Source of the DNA: Paracoccaceae bacterium
Lineage (GTDB): Bacteria > Pseudomonadota > Alphaproteobacteria > Rhodobacterales > Rhodobacteraceae
Reading direction: 5' to 3'
Length of the DNA: 64,000 nucleotides
Assembly (NCBI GenBank): GCA_014323785.1
Contig: JACONJ010000058.1
Span: 29,995 to 93,994, forward strand
The notes beneath the pieces were generated by a model. The model did not search any database and was not told where the DNA came from. It saw nothing but the letters and a program-made list of their open reading frames with translations. Positions 18,114 through 27,780 of this stretch are shown one piece after another (positions within the stretch are counted from its first letter, which is position 1; each line of letters starts with the position of its first letter). Position numbers and translations under genes: made by a program.

Positions 18114-20584
18114 CGCGGAACCAGAACCGTGATGCCGATGTTGCCCGCGCGCGCCAGATCTGGGTCAAGCGACATGGGGATATATTCCCCCCGCCGCCAA
18201 AGCACCCCCAGATCATCGTAATGCGGGCTCAGTGGATGGCCGGATTGGCCTGTGGCTGTGATGAAAACGGAACTGTCGGGATCCGCGAAATCATAGACGC
18301 CGCGATAACCTGCGGAATGGGTATTCAGAAACGGATCCGGCAGGGTGCCGGATGTTGCGGCGCGGTTCAGGGTGAAATCCCCGCCCGAGATAGGCTGACG
18401 GATATTCACCAGCCAGGAAAAAAGTGCTGTATCTCCCAGCACTTGATGGTTATGACGTGCCTCATGCGCGGCCCCCCATTGCCAGCTTTCTACTTCGGGG
18501 CCATACCTCTCTTCCAGCCATTGCAAGGCATCATCCAGTGCCAGCCGCGCGATATCGGTGCAGGTTTCGCGCGTGGTCGAAGGGCGGATATCACACCAGA
18601 TCGCCGCGCCGTCGATATCGCGAAACACCCGCTCGATGAACAAGGGGTCTAGCTTCATGAATTCATTGGCAAGCGGCCCTATCTCGTCACGGATCAGCCT
18701 CTGTTGCAATTCCAGCATCCAGGCGGCATAAATCAGCGGTTCGGGCAGATGTTCGTTCATCTCACCGTTCCAGTCCGAAAGCAGGTCAAGCGCCTGCCGT
18801 TGCCGATGTTCGGGTGTGCCCTCGGGCACGGCCGGACCTGACAGCCAAAGGTTCCGCGCCACCAGGGGAAGCAGGTTGCGGGCCGCCGCCGAGAGCGTAT
18901 CAAGCTGCGCTTCGATGAAACTGTCACGGGTATGAACCCGGCGCGCTTGCATCAGCCGTTCCCACCGCATCACGCGCTGAGAATCGCCCCAGGCATAAGA
19001 GACATGCAGCGGGAACTCCCGGTCGATGATCTTGTTGTTGGTGTTGCCGACGATCCCGCCTTCGGGGTTCACAAAACCGGGATTGGTGGAATACTGCATT
19101 ACGCCCTGCCATCGGTTCCCGGGCAGCCAGCCGGGTGTCGGAATGCGCCCCTTGCTTTGGTGCCAGGGCAAGCGCCATGGCATATGCCCAATGGTTTGCA
19201 AGGCGATGGTGCCGTCTGCATCGGCAAGCGTCAGGTTCTGCGAAGGCGCAACGAAACTCTCACCCGCGGCCAGCCCGTCCCTCACGGAGGCAGCGCGCAT
19301 CAGCTCCAACCCGGTCTGGATTGAGGTATTCTGATCGCTAAGTGCCGTCCATGCCATAGACATGACGTGACCGGCGGGCGTGATCGTGCCCGTATTCCAC
19401 GCATCAGGTGGCAGGACCGGGCCACTCCCTGTCCAGCGCAGGGTCACAGTCACTGGCGGGGCATTGGCCACGTCTATGATCGAGCGGCGGGTTCTGAATG
19501 TCGCCCAGCCCTCGGGCGTCTGGTATTGGGCTTGATTCTCGGGGTTGAGTCGTTCCACATAAAGGTCGATGTCGTCCATGTAAGACGCGGTGAGTCCCCA
19601 TCCCAACCGTTCCGAGCGGCCTGAGAGGATAACCGGCATGCCGGGGATTGTTGCACCGATCACGCCGCCGGTGCCGAGTTCCAGCCGCGCCAGATACCAG
19701 ATCGTCGGCGCGGTCAGTGCCAGATGCGGATCATTGGCCAGAAGTGTGCCCCCCGTGACTGAGCGCATGGGAGAGGCAGCCCAGGCGTTGGAAGCACCGC
19801 CAAGACCTCGTGGCGAAGCAGGGTAGAGTGCATCGTGCGGCGGGCTGGTATTGTCCGCGAACCGCGGCATCGGCGCACCGATCAATGTGGCGTATTCCGG
19901 TAGGGCCGCGGTGCCATCGCCGGGAACATCGGGCATCAAATCGGCAAGGCGGGCGGGGTCGTCCAGAATCAAAGAGGCGCGGGCGCGCAACACCTCCTCC
20001 TCATGGTGGGTGGCCAATTGCAGTGCCATCGTATTGCTCACCGCGATACTGTCAGCCGGTCGCCAGGGGGAAATTTCGGGCGTGAACAGAAGCAATTCCG
20101 GTGCGCCGCGGCCCAGGGCTTCATCATTCACCAGATGCAGCCAGGCATTGACACCATCGGCATACGCCTCCAGCGCGGCCATGGTCTCGGGGGATTGCGC
20201 ATCAACGGACCGGCTGGCATGCCCGTACAAGTCCAGCCGCCGAAGCAGGATGTCGATCTCCAAGGTGCGTTCACCGAACAGTTCCGACAAGCGTCCCTGA
20301 GCTGTCCTTCGCAGCATAAGCATTTGCCACAGCCGGTCCTGGGCGTGGACAAAGCCAAGCCCATAGAACACATCCGCATCGGTTTGCCCGAAGATATGGG
20401 GTACATTGGCGTTGGTGCGAACAATCTCTACCGGGGCGGTTATCCCCTCAACCTTCCAATCGGCGTTGTAGTCGGGCAAGCTGCGGGCGACCATCCACCA
20501 GGCGACACAAATCACCGTCACAGCCAAGGCCACCGCAACGCTTCCTATGCGCACCAGCCAGCGAAGGAAAACGGCCATCAGCAC
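18110..20584 (-). CDS. Penicillin acylase family hydrolase (Ntn hydrolase, acylated substrate unknown)
   Basis: The 824-residue precursor has an N-terminal signal anchor (VRIGSVAVALAVTVICVAWWMV) placing it in the periplasm. The family alpha-chain motif VPHIFGQTDADVFYGLGFVHAQDRLWQM lies near residues 61-88. The autoprocessing nucleophile is Ser265 in GGASNAWA, which would become the N-terminal residue of the beta chain. Family members cleave amides of penicillins, acyl-homoserine lactones or other acyl amides, and the true substrate here is unknown. A start at 20578 (the next ATG) is equally possible. Confidence 0.88.
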   Translation of the reverse strand: MLMAVFLRWLVRIGSVAVALAVTVICVAWWMVARSLPDYNADWKVEGITAPVEIVRTNANVPHIFGQTDADVFYGLGFVHAQDRLWQMLMLRRTAQGRLSELFGERTLEIDILLRRLDLYGHASRSVDAQSPETMAALEAYADGVNAWLHLVNDEALGRGAPELLLFTPEISPWRPADSIAVSNTMALQLATHHEEEVLRARASLILDDPARLADLMPDVPGDGTAALPEYATLIGAPMPRFADNTSPPHDALYPASPRGLGGASNAWAASPMRSVTGGTLLANDPHLALTAPTIWYLARLELGTGGVIGATIPGMPVILSGRSERLGWGLTASYMDDIDLYVERLNPENQAQYQTPEGWATFRTRRSIIDVANAPPVTVTLRWTGSGPVLPPDAWNTGTITPAGHVMSMAWTALSDQNTSIQTGLELMRAASVRDGLAAGESFVAPSQNLTLADADGTIALQTIGHMPWRLPWHQSKGRIPTPGWLPGNRWQGVMQYSTNPGFVNPEGGIVGNTNNKIIDREFPLHVSYAWGDSQRVMRWERLMQARRVHTRDSFIEAQLDTLSAAARNLLPLVARNLWLSGPAVPEGTPEHRQRQALDLLSDWNGEMNEHLPEPLIYAAWMLELQQRLIRDEIGPLANEFMKLDPLFIERVFRDIDGAAIWCDIRPSTTRETCTDIARLALDDALQWLEERYGPEVESWQWGAAHEARHNHQVLGDTALFSWLVNIRQPISGGDFTLNRAATSGTLPDPFLNTHSAGYRGVYDFADPDSSVFITATGQSGHPLSPHYDDLGVLWRRGEYIPMSLDPDLARAGNIGITVLVPR

Positions 20585-20711
20585 AAAGCCCCAAGATCGA
20601 ACAGAGGCGTGTTACCTCCCCCTTTTGATCCTAGCGGGAATTCCTGCGGAACGCAAAGCGGGCCGACGCGGATACCCCGCCGTCAAGGCGGGCGAGACGC
20701 CGCCGTCTGGC

Positions 20712-21275
20712 TTAGGGGATGATACGGCGGTAGAGTGTGCCTTTCAAAGAGGCCCCGGCTATCAAGCCTGCCTGGCCGTAGACTACGGCGATCACCGGAT
20801 CAAGCAGGGTTGTGGTGTCGACCCCAAGACTGGCCCCCTGATTGGTCACAGCATATTTCACATCTGCCCCGACAGACCAGCCAGAGGAACTGCGGAACTC
20901 GCTTAACGCCTCTTCGGTCATGAAGAAAAGGGTATGGGCGTATTGCTGTACACCGCCCTGAAGGCCAAACGTGGCCGAGGCAGCACGGTAGTAATCCACG
21001 GTCGCGCCATTAATCCGCAATGCACCGCGCCCGTAGGAGCCGCCGAGGAAGAACCCAGCCTCAGTAATCAGGGGTATGACCAGCATGCCAGCGGCGTTAA
21101 AGGCCAGCTCCTGTGTGCCAGGCACCTGTTCATACATGAAGTTGATCGCAGAATCGACGCGTGCGTCGATCCGTTGTGATGCAGGGGAGCCAACACCGTT
21201 GCCGCATGCGGCAAGCGGCAGGGCCGCGGCACTCAACAGCACGAAATTCCGTCGGGACAGATCACTCATTGTCAT
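20712..21275 (-). CDS. YSC84-like lipoprotein
   Basis: The 187-residue protein has a twin-arginine-like export signal (SRRNFVLLSAAALPLAACG) whose end is also a lipobox with lipid-accepting Cys about residue 24, so it is probably anchored as a lipoprotein. The body (GMLVIPLITEAGFFLGGSYGRGAL, then GLQGGVQQYAHTLFFMTEEALSEF) is the YSC84/SYLF-type lipid-binding domain, known in eukaryotes to bind phosphoinositides. The bacterial role is unclear. It sits between the acylase and hemB, all on the minus strand but with gaps over 120 bases. Confidence 0.8.
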   Translation of the reverse strand: MTMSDLSRRNFVLLSAAALPLAACGNGVGSPASQRIDARVDSAINFMYEQVPGTQELAFNAAGMLVIPLITEAGFFLGGSYGRGALRINGATVDYYRAASATFGLQGGVQQYAHTLFFMTEEALSEFRSSSGWSVGADVKYAVTNQGASLGVDTTTLLDPVIAVVYGQAGLIAGASLKGTLYRRIIP

Positions 21276-21410
21276 TTCCGCCTTATGTCACGTTTCCATG
21301 TGCCGGACTCCGGGACACTCCGGGGCCAGTTTCGTTGCCATCCTACGCGCAATCACGTTTGCTGTCATCCGGAAAACCCGGTATTCTGCGTGACTTTGCC
21401 GATCCAGACT

Positions 21411-22409
21411 CTAAGCGTTGAGGATTCGTGCCACGCGCGGTGCGAAATAGGTCAGCACACCATCACAGCCCGCCCGACGAAACCCCATCAGGCTTTCCAG
21501 CATCACCTGTTCACCGTCCAGCCACCCATTTGCGGCGGCGGCCTTGATCATCGCGTATTCCCCTGACACCTGATAGGCATAGGTTGGTGCACCGAAACGC
21601 TCCTTCACCTCCCGGCAGATGTCCAGATAGGGCAGGCCGGGTTTGATCATGACCATATCAGCCCCCTCGCGCAAATCCCGCTCGACGCATCTTAGTGCCT
21701 CTTGCCGATTCAGCGGGTCGATCTGATATGTTTTCTTGTCGCCCTTCAGCGCACCCGATGCGCCAACGGCATCGCGGAACGGCCCGTAGAAGGCACTTGC
21801 ATATTTCGCGGCATAGGACATGATCGTGAGGTTTACATAGCCCTCTGCCTCCAGTGCATCGCGCAGCGCACCGATCCGGCCGTCCATCATATCAGACGGG
21901 CCCAGAATATCCGCGCCTGCCCTGGCCTGGGCCTGGGCCATCTTGACCAGTGCCTCCACCGTTTCGTCATTCGCGATGATCCCGTCGCGAACGATCCCGT
22001 CGTGGCCGTGGGCATTATAGGGGTCAAGCGCAATATCTGTCATTACCGCGATATCCGGGGCGGCATCCTTGATGGCGCGGATCGCGCGGTTCGCCAGGTT
22101 GTCGGGGTTCCATGCCTCTTCGCAGAGCGCGGTCTTCAGGGCGGGATCAGTATAGGGAAAGATACAGATCGCCGGAATACCCAGGCCCTGCGCCTCTTTT
22201 GCGGCTTTGACCAGCAGATCGATGCTTAGCCGGTACACCCCGGGCATCGAGGCCACGGCGTCCCGCTCGCTGGTGCCGTCGCGCACGAAGACCGGCCAGA
22301 TCAGGTCATGCACTGACAGTTCGGTTTCCCGGGTCAGGTTGCGCAATGCTGCATCAGAGCGCGTGCGGCGGAACCGGGTGCGGGGGAAGGGGCCTTGATT
22401 CGCGGGCAT
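21411..22409 (-). CDS. hemB: Delta-aminolevulinic acid dehydratase (porphobilinogen synthase)
   Basis: Condenses two 5-aminolevulinate molecules to porphobilinogen in tetrapyrrole synthesis. The 332 residues include the family start RFRRTRSDAALRNLTRET, the DIALDPYNAHGHDGIV segment, LGPSDMMDGRIGALR, the Schiff-base region MVMIKPGLPYLDI and YQVSGEYAMIKAAAANGWLD. The usual zinc-cysteine cluster is replaced by an Asp-rich segment (IALDPYNAHGHDG), as in metal-variant enzymes of alphaproteobacteria. The gene is divergent from mfd across a 462-base repeat-bearing gap. Confidence 0.95.
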   Translation of the reverse strand: MPANQGPFPRTRFRRTRSDAALRNLTRETELSVHDLIWPVFVRDGTSERDAVASMPGVYRLSIDLLVKAAKEAQGLGIPAICIFPYTDPALKTALCEEAWNPDNLANRAIRAIKDAAPDIAVMTDIALDPYNAHGHDGIVRDGIIANDETVEALVKMAQAQARAGADILGPSDMMDGRIGALRDALEAEGYVNLTIMSYAAKYASAFYGPFRDAVGASGALKGDKKTYQIDPLNRQEALRCVERDLREGADMVMIKPGLPYLDICREVKERFGAPTYAYQVSGEYAMIKAAAANGWLDGEQVMLESLMGFRRAGCDGVLTYFAPRVARILNA

Positions 22410-22557
22410 CCAGGGGCCTTGTCGGACGGGTGATATTTTTCATAAAACATGACACATGATCTGCGGCATATCAAAGCTGAAAACATCTATGCGCAACAAT
22501 CATGAGGGGTATGGGGGGCCGAATTATATCGCTGCCATATGGGTATGGCAGCAATGG

Positions 22558-22659
22558 GTATAACCATCCTTGGACTTGTGCGCCCTGTGTTGAGCAGCGG
22601 TGGCCATGCCGCTGGCGATGTGAGTATAACCATCCTTGGACTTGTGCGCCCTGTGTTGA
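22558..22659. repeat. Two-copy 36-bp direct repeat with a 30-bp spacer
   Basis: A 36-base sequence beginning GTATAACCATCCTTGG occurs perfectly at 22558-22593 and again at 22624-22659, separated by 30 bases. It lies in the 462-base gap (22410-22871) between divergent hemB and mfd, which otherwise shows no gene. The dimensions match a one-spacer CRISPR unit, but there are only two copies and no cas gene in the window. A 66-base period is also a multiple of three and keeps a short frame open (ITILGLVRPVL repeated). Confidence 0.8.
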
Positions 22660-22871
22660 ATATCGTGTCGGTTTCGGGCCTGTGGTCTACGGCCAGCCAT
22701 CGGGCGCTGGGTGTCCTATGACGTGGTGCAACGCACCTTCAGTTAAAGATCGCGATCTTCTGGATTTATCACCACCTTCTGCGGCATGTGTACGAATATG
22801 CAGATCGAACCGCGGCTGGGGGGGGGCATCCACTTGACACGGGAACGCGGTGCGGTAAGTGACGCCGCAGA

Positions 22872-25800
22872 ATGACTGGCAGCTTTCCCCACATCCTGAC
22901 CGGCGGTGCACCCGAGGGATTCGACGCCGCGCTTGTCCTTGACGAGCTGGCCAAGGGCGAAGAAGCAGTTTGCCATGTTGCACGGGATGATAAGCGGCTG
23001 GCGACCATGGCCCGGGCCATGGCCTTTTTTGAGCCTTCTGTGCCGGTGCTGCAATTCCCCGGGTGGGATTGCCTGCCTTATGATCGCCTGTCACCCAATG
23101 CCGAGATTTCCGCGGCCCGCCTGGCCACACTGGCGACCTTGGCCGGGGGGCTGAGCGGGCGGTTTGTGCTGCTTGTTACCTTGAATGCTGCAACCCAATA
23201 CGTGCCGCCGCGCACACTGCTGCAGAGCGGGGCCTTTTCAGCCGAGGTTGGCAGGCGATTGGATGAGGGCGCACTGAAAGCGTTTCTGGTCCGCATGGGG
23301 TTTGCGCAAAGCCCTACAGTGACAGAACCGGGCAACTATGCCGTGCGCGGGGGTATCATTGATGTCTGGCCGCCGGGCGCGGCGGCACCGGTGCGACTGG
23401 ACCTGTTTGGCGACATCCTGGATGGTGCGCGGCGGTTCGATCCAGCCACACAGCGTACAACCGAAACCCTTAGTCGGGTAAACCTCGCTCCGGTCTCAGA
23501 GGTGATTTTGGATGACGCCGCGATTACCCGATTCCGCCAGAACTACCGCATTGAATTTGGCACTGCGGGCAGCGACGACCCGCTTTACGAGGCTGTCAGC
23601 GCGGGCCGCAAACACGCCGGGGCCGAACACTGGCTGCCGTTCTTCCATGAGCGGCTGGAAACGATTTTTGACTACCTGCCGCGCGCGACCATCACCTTGG
23701 ATGAACGAAACGCAGCGCAGCGGCAGGCGCGATGGGACAGCATCCGCGACCAATATGACACAAGGAAAGAAGCACTTATACAAAAGGGGAGATTCAAGTC
23801 GATCTACAAGCCATGCCCGCCTGAACAACTCTATCTGGATGACGCGACATGGCGGATGGTCACCGCCAGGCATCGTGTAGTTCAGTTCTCGCCGCTCTCG
23901 CAAGCCAGCGGACCGGGTGTCGTCGATGCCGGCGGCCGGGTCGGCCGCAACTTTGCACCCGAACGAAAGCAGGAAAATATAAGCCTTTTCAAGGCCTTGG
24001 CAGATCATGTTGAGGAGAGGCGACAGGAGTCGGCGGTAATTATCGCCTCTTGGTCTGACGGTGCGCGGGACCGCTTACAAAGCCTTCTGATCGATGAGGG
24101 TCTGGCCGATGCCAGGCCGATTGCAGATGCCAGAGAGATTTCCGGTATCGGCAGCGTCAACCTTGCTGTCTGGCCCCTGGAGGAGGGCTTCACCGGCGGC
24201 GGGCTGACCGTGATTTCGGAACAGGATGTGCTGGGCGACCGGCTGATCCGCCCGAAACGCCAGACGCGGCGGGCCGAGAATTATCTGACCGAGGCACAAG
24301 CCCTTAGTCCCGGGGATTTGGTGGTGCATGTGGATCACGGGGTCGGGTGCTATAACGGGTTGGAAACGGTGGCTGCCATGGGTGCACCGCACGAATGCCT
24401 GGCACTGGAATACGCGGGCGGCGACCGGCTGTTCTTGCCGGTGGAAAACATCGAACTGCTCAGCCGGTACGGGCACGAAGAGGGGCTGCTTGACAAACTT
24501 GGCGGCGCGGCGTGGCAGGCCAGAAAGGCCCGGCTGAAAGCGCACATACGCCAGATCGCCGATAAGCTGATTCGGATCGCGGCGGAGCGTGAGTTGCGTT
24601 CAGCCCCGGTGCTGCTCCCCCCCACTGATATGTGGGAAGCCTTTGCCGCAAGGTTCCCGTACGAAGAAACCGACGATCAGTTGAGCGCGACTGCCGATGT
24701 GATCGAAGACCTGGAACGCGGGCGGCCCATGGATCGCCTTGTGGTGGGCGATGTGGGGTTCGGCAAGACCGAGGTTGCGATGCGTGCGGCCTTTGTCGCC
24801 GCCGCCGCAGGTCAGCAGGTCGCGGTGATTGCGCCCACCACGCTTCTGGCACGGCAACATGCCAGAACTTTCACCGAACGGTTCCGGGGATTTCCTTTAA
24901 ATATCAGCCAGTTGTCGCGCTTTGTTCCAGCAACTGAGGTCACGCGGACGCGCAGTGGACTGGCCGATGGCAGCGTCGATATCTGTATCGGTACCCATGC
25001 GCTTTTGGCCAAGGGCATCCGGTTCAAAAATCTTGGTCTTCTTATCGTTGACGAGGAACAACGCTTCGGCGTAAACCACAAGGAACGCCTGAAAGAGATG
25101 AAATCCGAGGTGCATGTCCTGACACTTTCGGCCACGCCGATCCCGCGGACCCTGCAAATGTCGCTTTCGGGAGTGCGGGATTTAAGCATGATCGGCACAC
25201 CGCCCATTGACCGCCTGGCGATCCGTACCTATGTCAGTGAATTTGATGCCGTCACCCTGCGCGAGGCCCTACTAAGGGAACATTATCGCGGCGGACAAAG
25301 TTTCTATGTCGTGCCGCGCATACGGGATTTGCCCGAGATCGAAGAGTTCCTGACGACCCAGGTACCCGAGGTCAGCTATGTCGTGGCCCATGGCCAGATG
25401 GCGGCGAGAGAACTGGATGACCGGATGAACGCCTTTTATGACGGCAAATATGATGTGCTTCTGGCCACAACCATTGTGGAATCGGGCATCGACATCCCAA
25501 CGGCCAACACGATGATCATCCACCGTGCGGATCGCTATGGTCTGGCGCAGCTGTATCAAATCCGGGGGCGTGTGGGGCGCGCGAAAACGCGGGCCTATGC
25601 CTATCTGACAACAAAGCCGCGCGCACCACTGACGCCAGCGGCAGAGAAGCGGTTGCGGCTTCTCGGTTCTCTCGACAGTCTGGGGGTCGGCTTTACCATC
25701 GCCAGTCAGGATCTGGATATCCGGGGTGCTGGCAATATCGTGGGGGAAGAGCAGTCCGGCCATATGCGGGAGGTCGGCTTTGAACTGTACCAATCCATGC

Positions 25801-26312
25801 TGCAAGAGGCGATCACCAGTATCCGTTCGGGTCAGGGAGAAGCGCGGCTGGATGAAGGCGGGCAATGGGCACCGCAGCTCAATCTGGGTGTCCCGATCCT
25901 GATCCCCCAGGCTTATGTCCCTGATCTGGATGTGCGGCTTGGCCTTTATCGACGGCTTAGCCAGTTGACACGCAAGGTGGAGTTGGAAGGCTTTGCCGCC
26001 GAGCTGATCGACCGGTTTGGAAAATTACCGAAAGAGGTCAACACCCTGCTTCTGGTTATGCGGATCAAGGCGATGTGCAAGCGTGCCAGTATCGCGCGGC
26101 TGGATGCCGGGCCCAAGGGTGCAACCATCCGGTTTCACAACGACACATTCGCCAACCCCGCCGGGCTGGTAGAATTCGTGCAGGATCAGCGCGGGTTGGC
26201 CAGGGTGCGCGACAACAGGATCGTGGTGCACCGCGATTGGACCACAGAGGCCGACAGGATCAAGGGGGCCTTTGCTATTGCGCGGGATTTGGCACAGAAG
26301 GCCGCGGCGTGA
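22872..26312 (+). CDS. mfd: Transcription-repair coupling factor Mfd
   Basis: The 1146-residue DNA translocase removes RNA polymerase stalled at lesions and recruits UvrA. Order seen: an N-terminal UvrB-like region (FPGWDCLPYDRLSPN), the RNA-polymerase-interacting domain (LSPGDLVVHVDHGVGCYNGL near residue 477), SF2 helicase motifs with Walker A GDVGFGKTEVAMRA and motif II DEEQRFGVNHKERLK, motif III LSATPIPRTLQMSL, motif VI QIRGRVGR, and the C-terminal TRCF domain. The length is normal for the family. The start ATG at 22872 fits the family N-terminus. Confidence 0.96.
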   Translation: MTGSFPHILTGGAPEGFDAALVLDELAKGEEAVCHVARDDKRLATMARAMAFFEPSVPVLQFPGWDCLPYDRLSPNAEISAARLATLATLAGGLSGRFVLLVTLNAATQYVPPRTLLQSGAFSAEVGRRLDEGALKAFLVRMGFAQSPTVTEPGNYAVRGGIIDVWPPGAAAPVRLDLFGDILDGARRFDPATQRTTETLSRVNLAPVSEVILDDAAITRFRQNYRIEFGTAGSDDPLYEAVSAGRKHAGAEHWLPFFHERLETIFDYLPRATITLDERNAAQRQARWDSIRDQYDTRKEALIQKGRFKSIYKPCPPEQLYLDDATWRMVTARHRVVQFSPLSQASGPGVVDAGGRVGRNFAPERKQENISLFKALADHVEERRQESAVIIASWSDGARDRLQSLLIDEGLADARPIADAREISGIGSVNLAVWPLEEGFTGGGLTVISEQDVLGDRLIRPKRQTRRAENYLTEAQALSPGDLVVHVDHGVGCYNGLETVAAMGAPHECLALEYAGGDRLFLPVENIELLSRYGHEEGLLDKLGGAAWQARKARLKAHIRQIADKLIRIAAERELRSAPVLLPPTDMWEAFAARFPYEETDDQLSATADVIEDLERGRPMDRLVVGDVGFGKTEVAMRAAFVAAAAGQQVAVIAPTTLLARQHARTFTERFRGFPLNISQLSRFVPATEVTRTRSGLADGSVDICIGTHALLAKGIRFKNLGLLIVDEEQRFGVNHKERLKEMKSEVHVLTLSATPIPRTLQMSLSGVRDLSMIGTPPIDRLAIRTYVSEFDAVTLREALLREHYRGGQSFYVVPRIRDLPEIEEFLTTQVPEVSYVVAHGQMAARELDDRMNAFYDGKYDVLLATTIVESGIDIPTANTMIIHRADRYGLAQLYQIRGRVGRAKTRAYAYLTTKPRAPLTPAAEKRLRLLGSLDSLGVGFTIASQDLDIRGAGNIVGEEQSGHMREVGFELYQSMLQEAITSIRSGQGEARLDEGGQWAPQLNLGVPILIPQAYVPDLDVRLGLYRRLSQLTRKVELEGFAAELIDRFGKLPKEVNTLLLVMRIKAMCKRASIARLDAGPKGATIRFHNDTFANPAGLVEFVQDQRGLARVRDNRIVVHRDWTTEADRIKGAFAIARDLAQKAAA

Positions 26313-26585
26313 GTATTACCCCTGGCGCGTTGTGGAATGGTATTGCCTGAAACTGGCGCACCCGCACGATTCGGCGGGCTGGATGATTCGGTGGCCGGAG
26401 GGGTGGATGAAAGGGGGTGCGGGCAACGACGGTTGTGATATACCTTTCACAGGTGAGTCCACAAAATCGGCATATCAGGTGCTAAAGTGCTTCCATGCGG
26501 CGATTGGCACTGCTAAGGTGGCGTCACCAAAGCAATCACCGCTGTCCAAAGGGCGGCGGACATTCCTGATAGGGAGGATAACAAT

Positions 26586-27671
26586 ATGGATCGTCGTTCG
26601 TTCCTGAGAACATCCGCGCTTGGTGGCGTGGCAGCTACATCGACGGCACTGGCCGCCCCGGTCTATGCCCAGGGCAACCGGACGCTGACCATGGTCACGT
26701 CAGTTCCCGATGGCTTCGCGATCTTTGATGACGCGGCCACCATGGTGGCCAATGCAATCACCGAGATGACCGATGGCCAACTGACCATCAACAAGATGCC
26801 TGCAGGCAGCCTTGTCGGGGCATTCGAAGTGTTTGACGCGGTGTCTTCGGGCCAGGCGGACCTGTATCACTCGGCCGAATACTACTTCCTGAACCAGCAC
26901 CCGGCCTTTGCCTTTTTCACTTCGGTGCCCTTTGGCATGACTGGTGTGGAACTGCTGGCCTGGTACTACCACAAGGGCGGGAGAGAACATCACCACGAGT
27001 TAGCAAGTCTGTTCAACCTTAAGCCGTTTTTGGCCGGTAACACCTCGATGCAGTCCGGTGGCTGGTTCAACGCCGAGATCAACTCGGCCGAAGACCTGCA
27101 GGGCCTGCGCTTCCGTATGCCGGGCCAGGGTGGTCAGGTTCTGGGTCGCCTCGGTGCCTCGGTGCAGACCATACCAGGCGGCGAGATCTATCAGGCACTG
27201 GCAAGCGGTCAGATTGACGGTGCCGAATGGATTGGTCCGTTCGCGGATGAGCGGATGGGCTTCCAGGAAGTGACCAGCATCTATTACACCGCCGGTTTCC
27301 ATGAACCGGGTTCGGCACTTGCGCTGTCGATGAACATGGATGTATGGAACTCGCTGACGTCCGCGCAGCAGCGCGTGGTGGAAGCGGCTGCTGAGGCAAC
27401 CCACGCCAATAACATGGGACTGTCCTGGGCCGAAAACGGTGCCGCCCTGGCCCGCCTGCAATCGGCAGGTGTGCAGGTGCGGGAGTTCCCCGATGATGTT
27501 TGGGATGCGTTCGGCCGCGGTGCCGCGGAAGTCCGTGAAGAGAACATGGGTGATCCGATCTATGCAAAGATCGCAAACAGCTACTTTGCCGCTTTGGCCG
27601 AAACCTCGGCCTGGTGGGAAATTGGCGATGGCGAGTATATCCGCCAACGGAACCGCGTGAACGCGGCCTGA
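26586..27671 (+). CDS. TRAP transporter substrate-binding protein (DctP/TakP family)
   Basis: Periplasmic binding protein of 361 residues with a Tat signal (MDRRSFLRTSALGG, cleavage near VYAQG). Body motifs GLRFRMPGQGGQVLGRLGA, IPGGEIYQALASGQIDGAEWIGP and ADLYHSAEYYF match the DctP family branch that includes the alpha-keto acid binder TakP. The conserved ligand-carboxylate Arg sits in FRMPGQ. The substrate is probably an organic acid and is not resolved. A strong GGGAGGA ribosome site lies 7 bases upstream. It is the first gene of a complete dctP-dctQ-dctM set. The 273 bases before it hold the promoter region but no clear -35/-10 pair. Confidence 0.9.
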   Translation: MDRRSFLRTSALGGVAATSTALAAPVYAQGNRTLTMVTSVPDGFAIFDDAATMVANAITEMTDGQLTINKMPAGSLVGAFEVFDAVSSGQADLYHSAEYYFLNQHPAFAFFTSVPFGMTGVELLAWYYHKGGREHHHELASLFNLKPFLAGNTSMQSGGWFNAEINSAEDLQGLRFRMPGQGGQVLGRLGASVQTIPGGEIYQALASGQIDGAEWIGPFADERMGFQEVTSIYYTAGFHEPGSALALSMNMDVWNSLTSAQQRVVEAAAEATHANNMGLSWAENGAALARLQSAGVQVREFPDDVWDAFGRGAAEVREENMGDPIYAKIANSYFAALAETSAWWEIGDGEYIRQRNRVNAA

Positions 27672-27686
27672 CCACCCAGGCTGGTG

Positions 27687-27719
27687 ATCCCGCCCGTCTG
27701 CCACTGGGCCGGGCGGGAT
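27687..27719 (+). terminator. Intercistronic hairpin after the TRAP binding-protein gene
   Basis: A perfect 10-bp stem (ATCCCGCCCG at 27687-27696 with CGGGCGGGAT at 27710-27719) encloses a 13-base loop and has no U tract. It lies between the binding-protein gene and the small permease gene. Such hairpins usually stabilise or partly terminate the message so that the binding protein is made in excess over its permease. Confidence 0.7.
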
Positions 27720-27780
27720 TGAACGATTCATCCGCAGACCGGGCAGGTCAAAGCCTGGCTGCGCATAGGGAGGTTCGGGA

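Noticed and set aside
22558..22659. A true CRISPR array
   Set aside because: Only two repeat copies and one spacer, no degenerate third copy within 66 bases on either side and no cas gene in the window. It is kept only as a repeat.
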